Source of the DNA: JBKPNJ01 sp963695705
GTDB lineage: Bacteria > Actinomycetota > Actinomycetes > Propionibacteriales > Nocardioidaceae
Length of the DNA stretch: 9,759 nucleotides
NCBI GenBank assembly: GCA_963695705.1
Contig: CAVOHB010000011.1
Span: 1-9,759, forward strand
Direction of reading: 5' to 3'
Shown here: piece by piece, positions 1 to 6,542 of the stretch
Numbering within the stretch: the stretch's first letter is position 1
Layout: each line of letters starts with the position of its first letter
Translations under genes and position numbers: made by a program
Notes under the pieces: model-generated
The model's input: the letters and a program-made list of their open reading frames with translations, nothing else
Told to the model about the DNA's origin: nothing
Database searches by the model: none

Positions 1-16
1 CGTTGGGATCAGCCTC

Positions 17-45
17 TTGACGCATCCTTGCCCTGGGCGCATGAT
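17..45 (+). promoter_or_regulatory. Candidate sigma-70-type promoter of the first LacI gene
   Basis: TTGACG at 17-22 (5 of 6 matches to the -35 consensus), then exactly 17 bases, then CATGAT at 40-45 (4 of 6 matches to the -10 consensus). This predicts a transcript start near base 52. The TTG codon at 28, which opens the longest frame of the downstream repressor, lies inside this promoter and would not be transcribed from it. The assignment rests on consensus and position only. Other promoters may lie upstream of the window. Confidence 0.5.
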
Positions 46-64
46 CGTGGATCGTTACAGGCCA

Positions 65-76
65 GCGAACGTTCGC
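65..76. promoter_or_regulatory. LacI-type operator, perfect 12-bp palindrome
   Basis: GCGAACGTTCGC is a perfect inverted repeat centred on a CG step, the usual form of a LacI-family operator (even symmetry, central CpG entered by the hinge helices). It lies 19 bases after the candidate -10 box and just before the ribosome-binding site of the first repressor gene. A bound repressor would therefore block early elongation, which fits autorepression of the repressor and the operon behind it. That the adjacent repressor is the one that binds is an inference from position. Confidence 0.6.
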
Positions 77-81
77 GTAGC

Positions 82-88
82 GAGGAGG
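82..88 (+). promoter_or_regulatory. Ribosome-binding site that marks the true start region of the first LacI gene
   Basis: GAGGAGG is a near-ideal Shine-Dalgarno sequence. Initiation is expected about 5-9 bases downstream, near 94-97. In the repressor frame the codons there are ATC ATC (94 and 97), not ATG, GTG or TTG. The GTG at 89 touches the Shine-Dalgarno sequence and is in a different frame. The site therefore argues against the TTG at 28 as the start and exposes a problem with the start codon. Confidence 0.6.
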
Positions 89-93
89 GTGAC

Positions 94-1143
94 ATCATCT
101 ACCCCTCGATCAAAGACGTCGCGGCGCGGGCCGGAGTCAGCTTCCAGACCGCCAGCAAGGTCCTGAACGGGCAGACCGGTGTCGCGTCGGCGCCGACGAA
201 CGACCGCATCTTCCGGGCCGCCAGCGAGCTCGGCTACGTGCCCAACGCGCTGGCGCGAGGCCTGGTACATCAGACGTCTCCGACCGTCGGGATCCTCACC
301 GATGACTTCTCCGACGTGGCGATCGCGCGTTTCGTGATCGGGGCCCAGCGGTCGGTCGCCGGCGAGGGCTTTGCCGCGCTGGTCGTCAGCACTCCTGCCG
401 GCGGCGACCACACGGTCTCACTACGCTGGCTGCACGAGCTACGTGTACGGGGGGTTCTGCTGATCGCGCCGAGTCTGGAAAGCGACGCCCGCGTCGCGAA
501 GGCGTTCCGAGACTCGGTGCCACGGGTGAGTCTGACCCAGGTCGCCGGCGCCCGCACGACAGTGGTCGGCTCAGACCACCGCATGACCGGGGTCCTGGTC
601 GCGGAGCACCTGCTCTCGCTCGGTCACGAGCGCGTTGGCACGATAACCGGCGGCCGAGACCGCCGGGTGACGCTCAGCCGTCTGAAGGGGTTCCGGGACA
701 GGTTGCGCTCGGGCGGCGTGGCGCTCGAGCCGGGCGTGGTGGTCGAGGCCGACTGGACGAGCGCGGGGGCCCGAGCGGCGGCGCATCGACTCCTCGATGC
801 CGATGCTGAGATCACCGCCATCTTCGCCCAGAGCGACCTGATGGCACTCGGTGTGCTGCGTGCGCTGGCCGAGCGCGGGATCCGCGTGCCAGGTGACTGC
901 TCGGTCGTCGGGTGCGACGATCTTGTCACCGCCGGCTTCCTGACTCCGCCTCTGACGACCGTGAGAGTCCCGTTCGAGGAGACCGGGGCGCTGGCAGCGC
1001 ACCTGCTGCTGCGCAGCATCCGCGGCGAGACGATCTCCGCGCGCGAGTTGCTCCCTGTCCGCTTCATCGAGCGCGCCAGCACGGCGCGCCCACCTCCACG
1101 GAGCCGACGATCCGTCTTGAGCAGCAGCCCAGCACGCGTCTAG
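94..1143 (+). CDS. LacI-family transcriptional repressor of the arabinoside uptake operon (start uncertain)
   Basis: Dimeric DNA-binding repressor whose sugar-binding domain probably senses an arabinoside. The N-terminal helix-turn-helix is clear (PSIKDVAARAGVSFQTASKVLNG), followed by a hinge of the YVPNALARGL type with the usual Leu in the hinge helix. The periplasmic-binding-protein-like ligand domain starts at TVGILTDD and ends with VVGCDDLVTAGFLTPPLTTVR, a strong LacI/GalR C-terminal signature. The frame is open from at least TTG 28 (371 residues), but that codon lies inside a candidate promoter. An ideal ribosome-binding site at 82-88 and an operator at 65-76 place the start near 94-97 (about 349 residues, normal for the family). 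The codons there are ATC. One extra C in the run at 101-104 would instead join GTG 89 to the frame as VTSSTPSIKDVAARAG. The gene leads the transporter operon, with 28 bases to the next gene. The family call is firm; the start and ligand are not. Confidence 0.88.
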   Translation: MIYPSIKDVAARAGVSFQTASKVLNGQTGVASAPTNDRIFRAASELGYVPNALARGLVHQTSPTVGILTDDFSDVAIARFVIGAQRSVAGEGFAALVVSTPAGGDHTVSLRWLHELRVRGVLLIAPSLESDARVAKAFRDSVPRVSLTQVAGARTTVVGSDHRMTGVLVAEHLLSLGHERVGTITGGRDRRVTLSRLKGFRDRLRSGGVALEPGVVVEADWTSAGARAAAHRLLDADAEITAIFAQSDLMALGVLRALAERGIRVPGDCSVVGCDDLVTAGFLTPPLTTVRVPFEETGALAAHLLLRSIRGETISARELLPVRFIERASTARPPPRSRRSVLSSSPARV

Positions 1144-1171
1144 ACCGCAGCACCGTCGTGAGGAGACAGAC

Positions 1172-2548
1172 ATGAAACGCCATCCAGTCGGCGCCATCCC
1201 CGGCGCCGGTTCGGGGCTGAGCCGCAGGAGCTTTCTCAAGAGCGGGCTGACGGTGGCCGGGCTCGGGCTCGGAGGTGCAGCGCTCGCCGGCTGTTCCTCC
1301 GACAACGTCGCCAGTGGGTTGACCGTCGCCCGCAAACCCGCCGACTCAGTGGACTACTGGAACCTCTTCGGAGGAGGCGACGGCGAGCGCATGGTCCAGA
1401 TGGAGGACGGCTACCGAAAGGCCAACCCCGACATCGCTCTGAGTGCCGTGACACTCGCCTGGGGCAATCCCTACTACACGAAACTGTCGCTGGCCACGAT
1501 CGGCGACAAGCCGCCGAACGTCGCCGTCGCCCACTTGACCCGGGCGAAAACGCTGATTGCCGCCGACCTGCTCGAGGAGCTGACACCCGACGCTCTGGCC
1601 TCGGTCGGGATCACTCCCGACAAGCTGGACCAGCGCGCTTGGGAAGCGGGGCTCGTCGGCGGCAAGTCCTATGCGGTGCCCTTGGACACACATCCCATCG
1701 TGACGTTCTACAACACCGATGTCTGCGAGAAGGCGGGCCTGCTCGACAGTGACGGCCAGCTCACACCACTCACCAGTGAGCAGGCCTTCATCGATGCCAT
1801 GACGAAGGCGAAGGCGGTGACCAAGGCCTATGGCGGTGTGAGCCCGATCAACAACGAGATCGCCACCCCGTGGCGTGTCTTCCAGTCGTGGTACTCCCAG
1901 CTCGGTGGCGAGATGCTCGCAGACGAGGGGACCAAGGTCGTCATCGACGACGACAAGGCCATGCAGGTCCTGACACTGATGGACAACGTGCGCAAGCAGG
2001 GTCTGTTCCCGAGCAGCGTCGACTACCAGGGCTCGATCGCGATGTTCGCCGAAGGGCAGGTCGGGTTCCTGTTCCAAGGCGAGTGGGAGATCGCGACCTT
2101 CCAGACAGCGAAGTCGCCGTTCTCGATGACGCTGTTCCCGAACGTCTACGGCGGCGCGACCTACGCCTGCCAGGCCGACTCACACACGCTGGTCATCCCG
2201 AAGCAACCGGACAACGACGCGGTGGCTTTCGAGCGATCTCTGGGGTTCATCCGCTCGATGCTCGACCAGAGCGACATCTGGGCGGCGGGAGGTCACATCC
2301 CCGCCTGGCTTCCCTATCGGGACAGCGACGCATTCAAGAAGCTCAAGCCGCAGACGAACTACGCGGCGGCCGCGGAAGGCGCCGTGTACGACCCGGAAGG
2401 TTGGTACTCGGGGTCGGGCTCCGACTTCGAGATCGTCGTGGGCTCCTCCATCGGTTCGGTGCAGTCCGGACAGCAGACTCCCGAGGCCGCCCTGGCGCAG
2501 ATGCACAGCAAGCTCGAAACCCTCGCAGGCACTCCCTCACCGATCTAG
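1172..2548 (+). CDS. Extracellular sugar-binding lipoprotein of a CUT1 ABC transporter, Tat-exported
   Basis: Captures the sugar outside the cell and delivers it to the two permeases encoded next. The 458-residue protein begins with a Tat lipoprotein signal: twin-arginine motif SRRSFLK at 17-23, a Gly/Ala/Leu-rich hydrophobic stretch, and the lipobox LAGC with Cys41 as the predicted lipidated residue. The mature part has features of bacterial extracellular solute-binding protein family 1: an N-terminal YWNLFGGGDG strand region, GKSYAVPLDTHPIVTFYNTDV near the lobe crossover, and AMFAEGQVGFLFQGEWEIA in the second lobe. The start at ATG 1172 is supported by AGGAG at 1161-1165, six bases upstream. 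The GH51 arabinofuranosidase at the end of the operon suggests arabino-oligosaccharides as ligand, which is inference; other pentose or plant oligosaccharides are possible. The gene is intact. Confidence 0.93.
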   Translation: MKRHPVGAIPGAGSGLSRRSFLKSGLTVAGLGLGGAALAGCSSDNVASGLTVARKPADSVDYWNLFGGGDGERMVQMEDGYRKANPDIALSAVTLAWGNPYYTKLSLATIGDKPPNVAVAHLTRAKTLIAADLLEELTPDALASVGITPDKLDQRAWEAGLVGGKSYAVPLDTHPIVTFYNTDVCEKAGLLDSDGQLTPLTSEQAFIDAMTKAKAVTKAYGGVSPINNEIATPWRVFQSWYSQLGGEMLADEGTKVVIDDDKAMQVLTLMDNVRKQGLFPSSVDYQGSIAMFAEGQVGFLFQGEWEIATFQTAKSPFSMTLFPNVYGGATYACQADSHTLVIPKQPDNDAVAFERSLGFIRSMLDQSDIWAAGGHIPAWLPYRDSDAFKKLKPQTNYAAAAEGAVYDPEGWYSGSGSDFEIVVGSSIGSVQSGQQTPEAALAQMHSKLETLAGTPSPI

Positions 2549-2562
2549 CGCATCCGAACCGC

Positions 2563-2591
2563 TGTCCGGTGCAGACGATGTGGACCGGACA
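2563..2591 (+). other. Stem-loop between the binding-protein and first permease genes
   Basis: TGTCCGGT (2563-2570) and ACCGGACA (2584-2591) form a perfect 8-bp inverted repeat around a 13-base loop, starting 15 bases after the binding-protein stop. No run of T follows, so it is not a standard terminator. A hairpin here is a known way to give more binding protein than permease from one transcript, by blocking 3' exonuclease decay or partly attenuating read-through (as in malE-malF of enteric bacteria). That role is inferred from position. Confidence 0.55.
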
Positions 2592-2633
2592 TGAACCGAT
2601 CCTGGCCGTCCGCTCCGATCCCGGAGGTCCTCG

Positions 2634-3572
2634 ATGTCCACCCGAACCGCGGCACATTCATCCCGAGCCAGCCTCAGGTCTGGCGACCGGCGCCAAGAGT
2701 TCAACAACGACAGTCACTCCGCGATGTTCTTCCTCGCGCCTTTCGTCGTTCTCTATGTCCTTTTCATCATCGGGCCCGCCATCTACGGCCTGGTGATGAG
2801 CTTCTTCGACACCAGCCTCGTCAAACCGGGTCTCTCCGGCTTCGCCGGCTTCGGGAACTACTCCGAAGCGCTGCAGAGCCACGACTTCTGGTCCTCGCTC
2901 TGGCACACGATCTGGTTCACGATTCTCACCACGCCGCCCTTGATCGTTCTTGGATTCGTCCTCGCACTGCTCGCCGACAGAGTGGCACGTGGCCGCTGGT
3001 TCTTCCGACTGGCGTTCTTTGCTCCGTTCATCCTGCCGTCGGCGGTGATCGCACTGATCTGGCTGTGGATCTACACGCCCGGTCTCGGCATCCTGCAGAC
3101 GGCACTCGACAAGGTGGGCATCACGGCGCCGAACTGGCTCGGCGACGTCACCTGGGCGATGCCGTCGCTGGCGATCACCACCGTGTGGTGGACGCTTGGT
3201 TTCAACTTCATCCTCTACCTGGCCGGCCTGCAGGACATCCCCGCCGAGCTCTACGAGGCATCAGCCATCGATGGTGCCGGACCGTGGCAGCAGATCTGGA
3301 GCATCACGATACCGCTGCTGGCGCGCACCACCACGCTGGTCGCGGTGTTGCAGGTGATCGCCTCGCTGAAGGTCTTCGACCAGATGTATCTCATGACCAT
3401 GGGAGGGCCGAACTTCAGTACGAGATCGGTGCTGCAGTACGTCTACGACGAGGGCTTCACGAACTTCCGCGTCGGCTACGCGTCGGCCGTGTCCATGTTG
3501 CTCTTCGTCATCATTCTGGCGGTTTCCGCGATCTGGTTCGCGATCGTTCGTTCCCAGGAACAGGAGGCGTGA
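2634..3572 (+). CDS. CUT1 sugar ABC transporter permease, MalF/UgpA type
   Basis: One of the two membrane subunits that form the channel for the sugar passed on by the binding lipoprotein. The 312-residue protein has a short polar N-terminus and about six hydrophobic membrane segments, roughly at 31-56, 93-117, 124-146, 173-197, 230-246 and 283-305. The cytoplasmic EAA loop that docks on the ATPase is clear at about 204-229 (AELYEASAIDGAGPWQQIW), with the conserved EAx(3)DGA-type core. The FLAPFVVLYVLFIIGPAIYG opening is typical of the MalF/UgpA group. The start at ATG 2634 has GGAGG at 2623-2627, six bases upstream. It is separated from the binding-protein gene by 85 bp containing a hairpin and by only 3 bp from the second permease, so the two permeases are surely co-translated neighbours. 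Intact. Confidence 0.93.
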   Translation: MSTRTAAHSSRASLRSGDRRQEFNNDSHSAMFFLAPFVVLYVLFIIGPAIYGLVMSFFDTSLVKPGLSGFAGFGNYSEALQSHDFWSSLWHTIWFTILTTPPLIVLGFVLALLADRVARGRWFFRLAFFAPFILPSAVIALIWLWIYTPGLGILQTALDKVGITAPNWLGDVTWAMPSLAITTVWWTLGFNFILYLAGLQDIPAELYEASAIDGAGPWQQIWSITIPLLARTTTLVAVLQVIASLKVFDQMYLMTMGGPNFSTRSVLQYVYDEGFTNFRVGYASAVSMLLFVIILAVSAIWFAIVRSQEQEA

Positions 3573-3575
3573 AAG

Positions 3576-4460
3576 ATGGCGACCACAACGCTCACCCCGC
3601 TCGAGTCCTCGTCGAACTCCGGAGTCACGAGACGGCAGGTCGACTCCCGCACCAAGCTGTTCAACCGGATCTGCCTCGGCGTGCTGATCGCGTTCGCGAT
3701 CCTGTGGCTGGTTCCGCTGGCCTGGGCGCTCGACACGGCTCTCAAGCCGAACGAGGAGACGACAAAGAGCACCTGGCTGATCGACAACCCGACCTTTGCC
3801 GCGTTCACCAGGACCCTCGAGGACACCGACATCCTCCGGTGGTACTTCGCCAGCGCCATCACCTCGAGTCTCACCGCGATCACCGTTGTGATCACGGCCA
3901 GCATGGCCGCGTTCGCCCTGTCTCGATTGAACTTCCGGTGGAAGAACTGGGTCTTCTGGTTCGTCCTGGTCGGGATCATGATCCCCGGACAGGTGCTGAT
4001 CGTCCCGCAGTTCCGTGAGTTCAACAGCGTCGGTCTGCTCAACACGTTCTGGGCCGTGATCCTGCCCCAAGTCCCGACCGCCGTGGCCGTCTTCATCTTC
4101 AAACAGTTCTTCGACGGCCTCCCCCACAGCCTCGACGAGGCGGCCAAGATCGACGGCGCCAGCTTCTGGCGGATCTACCGGACGATAATCATGCCGCTGA
4201 CCCGCCCAGCCGTCGCTGCCGTGGCGATCTTCACGTTCATCACGACATGGAACAACCTGCTCTGGCCGCTGCTCGTCCTGACGAATCCGAAGCTCATGAC
4301 CATCCCGGTCGGCCTGGCCACCGTGCAGGGCTCATTCGGCATCCGTTACGCCGACACCATGGCATCCGCGATCCTGGGCGCCCTGCCTCTCGTGGCGGTC
4401 TTCCTGCTCTTCCAGCGACAGATCGTGCAGGGTATCGCCGGCACCGGACTCAAGGGCTGA
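3576..4460 (+). CDS. CUT1 sugar ABC transporter permease, MalG/UgpE type
   Basis: Second membrane subunit of the transporter, partner of the MalF-type permease just upstream. The 294-residue protein has a polar N-terminus of about 30 residues, a first membrane segment near 33-52, and further segments near 92-114, 126-145, 155-177, 211-233 and 262-280. The EAA loop sits at about 182-208 (LPHSLDEAAKIDGASFWRIY). The C-terminus, RQIVQGIAGTGLKG, is the standard MalG-type ending. The start at ATG 3576 is supported by AGGAGG at 3562-3567 inside the end of the preceding gene, eight bases upstream. No ATPase gene follows. In actinobacteria such permeases commonly use a shared MsiK-type ATPase encoded elsewhere, which probably applies here. 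Intact, and a useful reference for the broken MalG-type remnant on the other strand. Confidence 0.93.
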   Translation: MATTTLTPLESSSNSGVTRRQVDSRTKLFNRICLGVLIAFAILWLVPLAWALDTALKPNEETTKSTWLIDNPTFAAFTRTLEDTDILRWYFASAITSSLTAITVVITASMAAFALSRLNFRWKNWVFWFVLVGIMIPGQVLIVPQFREFNSVGLLNTFWAVILPQVPTAVAVFIFKQFFDGLPHSLDEAAKIDGASFWRIYRTIIMPLTRPAVAAVAIFTFITTWNNLLWPLLVLTNPKLMTIPVGLATVQGSFGIRYADTMASAILGALPLVAVFLLFQRQIVQGIAGTGLKG

Positions 4461-4503
4461 GCTTGTCACGGTCCGCTCCGCCCCCTGATCGCAAAGGAAG
4501 CCC

Positions 4504-6021
4504 ATGCACTCTGCCTCACTGACTCTCGACCCCGACTTCCGGGTCGGTGAAGTCGACCCCCGGATCTTCGGTTCGTTCGTCGAGCACATGGGCCGGTGCG
4601 TCTACACCGGAATCTTCGAGCCCGGCCATCCGGAGGCGGACGGCCAGGGCTTCCGTAAGGACGTCGCGGGTCTCGTACGCGATCTCGGCGTCCCGATCGT
4701 GCGATACCCGGGCGGCAACTTCGTCTCGGGCTACAACTGGGAGGACGGGACCGGGCCGCGAGACGCGCGGCCCACCCGCCTCGACCTCGCCTGGCGATCG
4801 GTGGAGTCCAACCAGGTCGGCGTCGACGAGTTCCAGGCGTGGGCGCGCACCGTCGGCACGGACACGATGATGGCTGTCAACCTCGGCACCCGCGGCGTGG
4901 ATGCCGCGCGTGCCCTCGTCGAGTACTGCAACCATCCGTCGGGAACGGAGTACTCGGACCGGCGCCGGGCGAACGGCGCGGCCGATCCTTATGGCATCAG
5001 CCTCTGGTGCCTCGGCAACGAGATGGACGGTCCCTGGCAGATCGGGCACAAGACGGCCTACGAGTACGGCCGGCTCGCGAACGAGGCGGCCAAGGCGATG
5101 CGCCTGGTCGACCCGAAGATCGAGCTGGTCGCGTGCGGGAGCAGCAACAGCCGGATGCCCACGTTCGGGACCTGGGAGGCGACGGTCCTGGCGGAGTGCT
5201 ACGACCAGGTCGACTACATCTCGATGCACACCTATTACGAGGAGCGCAAGGGCGACCGCGACAGCTTCCTGGCCTGCGCCGTCGACATGGACAACTTCAT
5301 CGACGACGTGGTGGCAACCGCGGACCACGTGCGTGCTGTCGGACACCACAAGAAGCGGATCAACATCTCTTTCGACGAGTGGAACGTCTGGTACATCGCC
5401 AGGTTCGTCGGTGAGCGCAACCTCGACTGGGCGGAGCACCCCCGGCTGATCGAGGACACCTACTCCGTCACCGACGCCGTGGTGGTCGGCACGCTGCTCA
5501 ACAGCCTGTTGCGACACGCCGACCGGGTCAGCGTTGCCTGCCTCGCACAGCTCGTCAACGTCATCGCACCGATTCGCAGCGAGCCGGGTGGACCAGCCTG
5601 GCGTCAGACGACCTATCATCCCTTTGCGCTGACCTCGCGGTACGGGCGAGGCACCGTGCTCCGCCTCCAGCCGAGCACACCGGTGCATGAAACGGCGTGG
5701 CAGGGCACCGTTCCGGTCCTCGACGCCGTCGCCGTCCTCGACGAGGAGTCGTCCGCAGTATCGCTGTTTCTGGTGAACCGCGACCAGACGACGCCGGTCA
5801 CTCTGGACATTGACCTCCGTGGCATGCCCGGGCTCACGGTGGCCCAGCACACCGGTCTGTTCGATGCCAACCCCGATGCGGTCAACTCCGCCGAGGATCC
5901 CGACCGCGTGGCTCCGCAGCAGTTGCCCGACATCCCCGTCGACGAGGGCCGGCTGCAGGTCGTACTCCCGCCGCTGTCGTGGAACATGGTTCGACTCGGC
6001 AGCGACGCGGTCAGCCTTTGA
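4504..6021 (+). CDS. abfA: GH51 alpha-L-arabinofuranosidase
   Basis: Retaining exo-glycosidase (EC 3.2.1.55) that removes terminal alpha-L-arabinofuranosyl units from arabino-oligosaccharides. The 505-residue length is normal for bacterial AbfA-type GH51. The N-terminus carries the family hallmark IFGSFVEHMGRCVYTGIFEP, then RYPGGNFVSGYNWEDG near 67-82. The acid/base is Glu173 in WCLGNEMDG, and the nucleophile is Glu292 in ISFDEWNVWY. Their spacing and positions match characterised GH51 enzymes closely (Glu175 and Glu294 in the Geobacillus enzyme, from memory). A (beta/alpha)8 barrel covers roughly the first 360 residues and a C-terminal beta-sandwich the rest, ending in LPPLSWNMVRLG. No signal peptide is visible, so the enzyme is cytoplasmic and acts on imported oligosaccharides, consistent with its place 43 bp after the permeases. 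The start at ATG 4504 has AAAGGAAG at 4493-4500. Its 3' end overlaps a minus-strand permease remnant by 11 bp. Confidence 0.96.
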   Translation: MHSASLTLDPDFRVGEVDPRIFGSFVEHMGRCVYTGIFEPGHPEADGQGFRKDVAGLVRDLGVPIVRYPGGNFVSGYNWEDGTGPRDARPTRLDLAWRSVESNQVGVDEFQAWARTVGTDTMMAVNLGTRGVDAARALVEYCNHPSGTEYSDRRRANGAADPYGISLWCLGNEMDGPWQIGHKTAYEYGRLANEAAKAMRLVDPKIELVACGSSNSRMPTFGTWEATVLAECYDQVDYISMHTYYEERKGDRDSFLACAVDMDNFIDDVVATADHVRAVGHHKKRINISFDEWNVWYIARFVGERNLDWAEHPRLIEDTYSVTDAVVVGTLLNSLLRHADRVSVACLAQLVNVIAPIRSEPGGPAWRQTTYHPFALTSRYGRGTVLRLQPSTPVHETAWQGTVPVLDAVAVLDEESSAVSLFLVNRDQTTPVTLDIDLRGMPGLTVAQHTGLFDANPDAVNSAEDPDRVAPQQLPDIPVDEGRLQVVLPPLSWNMVRLGSDAVSL

Positions 6022-6528
6022 CGGCCCCGGCCGAGAGGCCGGCGACGTAGTACCGCTGCAGTGCGACGAAGAGGATCACGCATGGGATCATCGCGATGAC
6101 CGAGCCTGCGGCCAGGAAGCCGTAGTCGATCTGACCGTAGGCGCCTTGCTGCAGGTTCACCAGTGACAGCGGAAGGGTATAGAGGTCCTCGCGGGTGAGG
6201 AACGTCAGGGCGCCGAGGAACTCCGTCCATGCCGCCAGGAAGGCCTAAAGCGCTGTCGTCGCCATGCCGGGCACACCAGGGGCCGTAGGACATGAGTCAA
6301 CGTGCGCATGGTCCCGGCCCCGTCGATGCCTGCGGCGTCCTCGAGCTCGTTCGGGACGGAGCTGAACGCGGTACGCATCACGAACACGCCGAACGGCAGG
6401 TTGACCGTCGAGTAGAAGAGCACGAGGCCCAGCAGGCTGTCGGTCAGGCGCATCGCGTTCAGCTGCAGGAACAAGGGGGTCAGGATCAGGCCCGAGAGCT
6501 GGAGGAACTCTCGTCGTCCCAGAGCCAT
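6011..6528 (-). pseudogene. Broken MalG-type sugar permease remnant fused to a Tat-signal start
   Basis: Remains of a CUT1 permease, now about 172 codons instead of the usual 275-300. The frame opens at ATG 6528 behind GAGGAGG (6539-6533) and reads MALGRREFLQLSG, which resembles the Tat signal of a sugar-binding lipoprotein (RR-x-FL). It then becomes mid-permease sequence: LTPLFLQLNAMRLTDSLLGL, then FGVFVMRTAF, then the EAA loop VPNELEDAAGIDGAGTMRTL. The first three or so membrane segments are absent. Near 6267-6271 one base appears to be missing. The restored frame then hits a TAG at 6247-6245, but continues past it as AFLAAWTEFLGALTFLTREDLYTLPLSLVNL and ends QRYYVAGLSAGAVKG at the TGA, a normal MalG ending. 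So there are three separate lesions: fusion or truncation, frameshift, and stop. It follows the GH127 gene by 14 bp in the same direction. A working product is very unlikely. Confidence 0.85.
6027..6042. terminator. Short GC hairpin just after the GH51 gene (weak candidate)
   Basis: CCGGCC-GAGA-GGCCGG is a perfect 6-bp stem with a GNRA-type tetraloop on the plus strand, five bases past the GH51 stop codon. No T-run follows, and the bases also encode the C-terminal AGLSAG of the minus-strand permease remnant, so it may be chance. It is the only terminator-like structure I see at the junction of the two converging transcription units. Confidence 0.3.
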
Positions 6529-6542
6529 CCGTCCTCCTCGGT

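Noticed and set aside
1870..2796. Plus-strand open frame of 308 codons inside the binding-protein gene
   Set aside because: Out-of-frame shadow, Arg-rich, and it crosses the real stop and start codons of both neighbouring genes.
2591..4018. Plus-strand open frame of 475 codons across both permease genes
   Set aside because: It runs out of frame through two well-supported permeases and gives an Arg/His/Pro-rich sequence with no membrane segments or family motifs.
4516..5850. Long minus-strand open frame (444 codons) opposite the GH51 gene
   Set aside because: It is the antisense shadow of a clear GH51 gene in GC-rich DNA: composition rich in Arg, Asp, Val and Leu, no recognisable family, and no ribosome-binding context.
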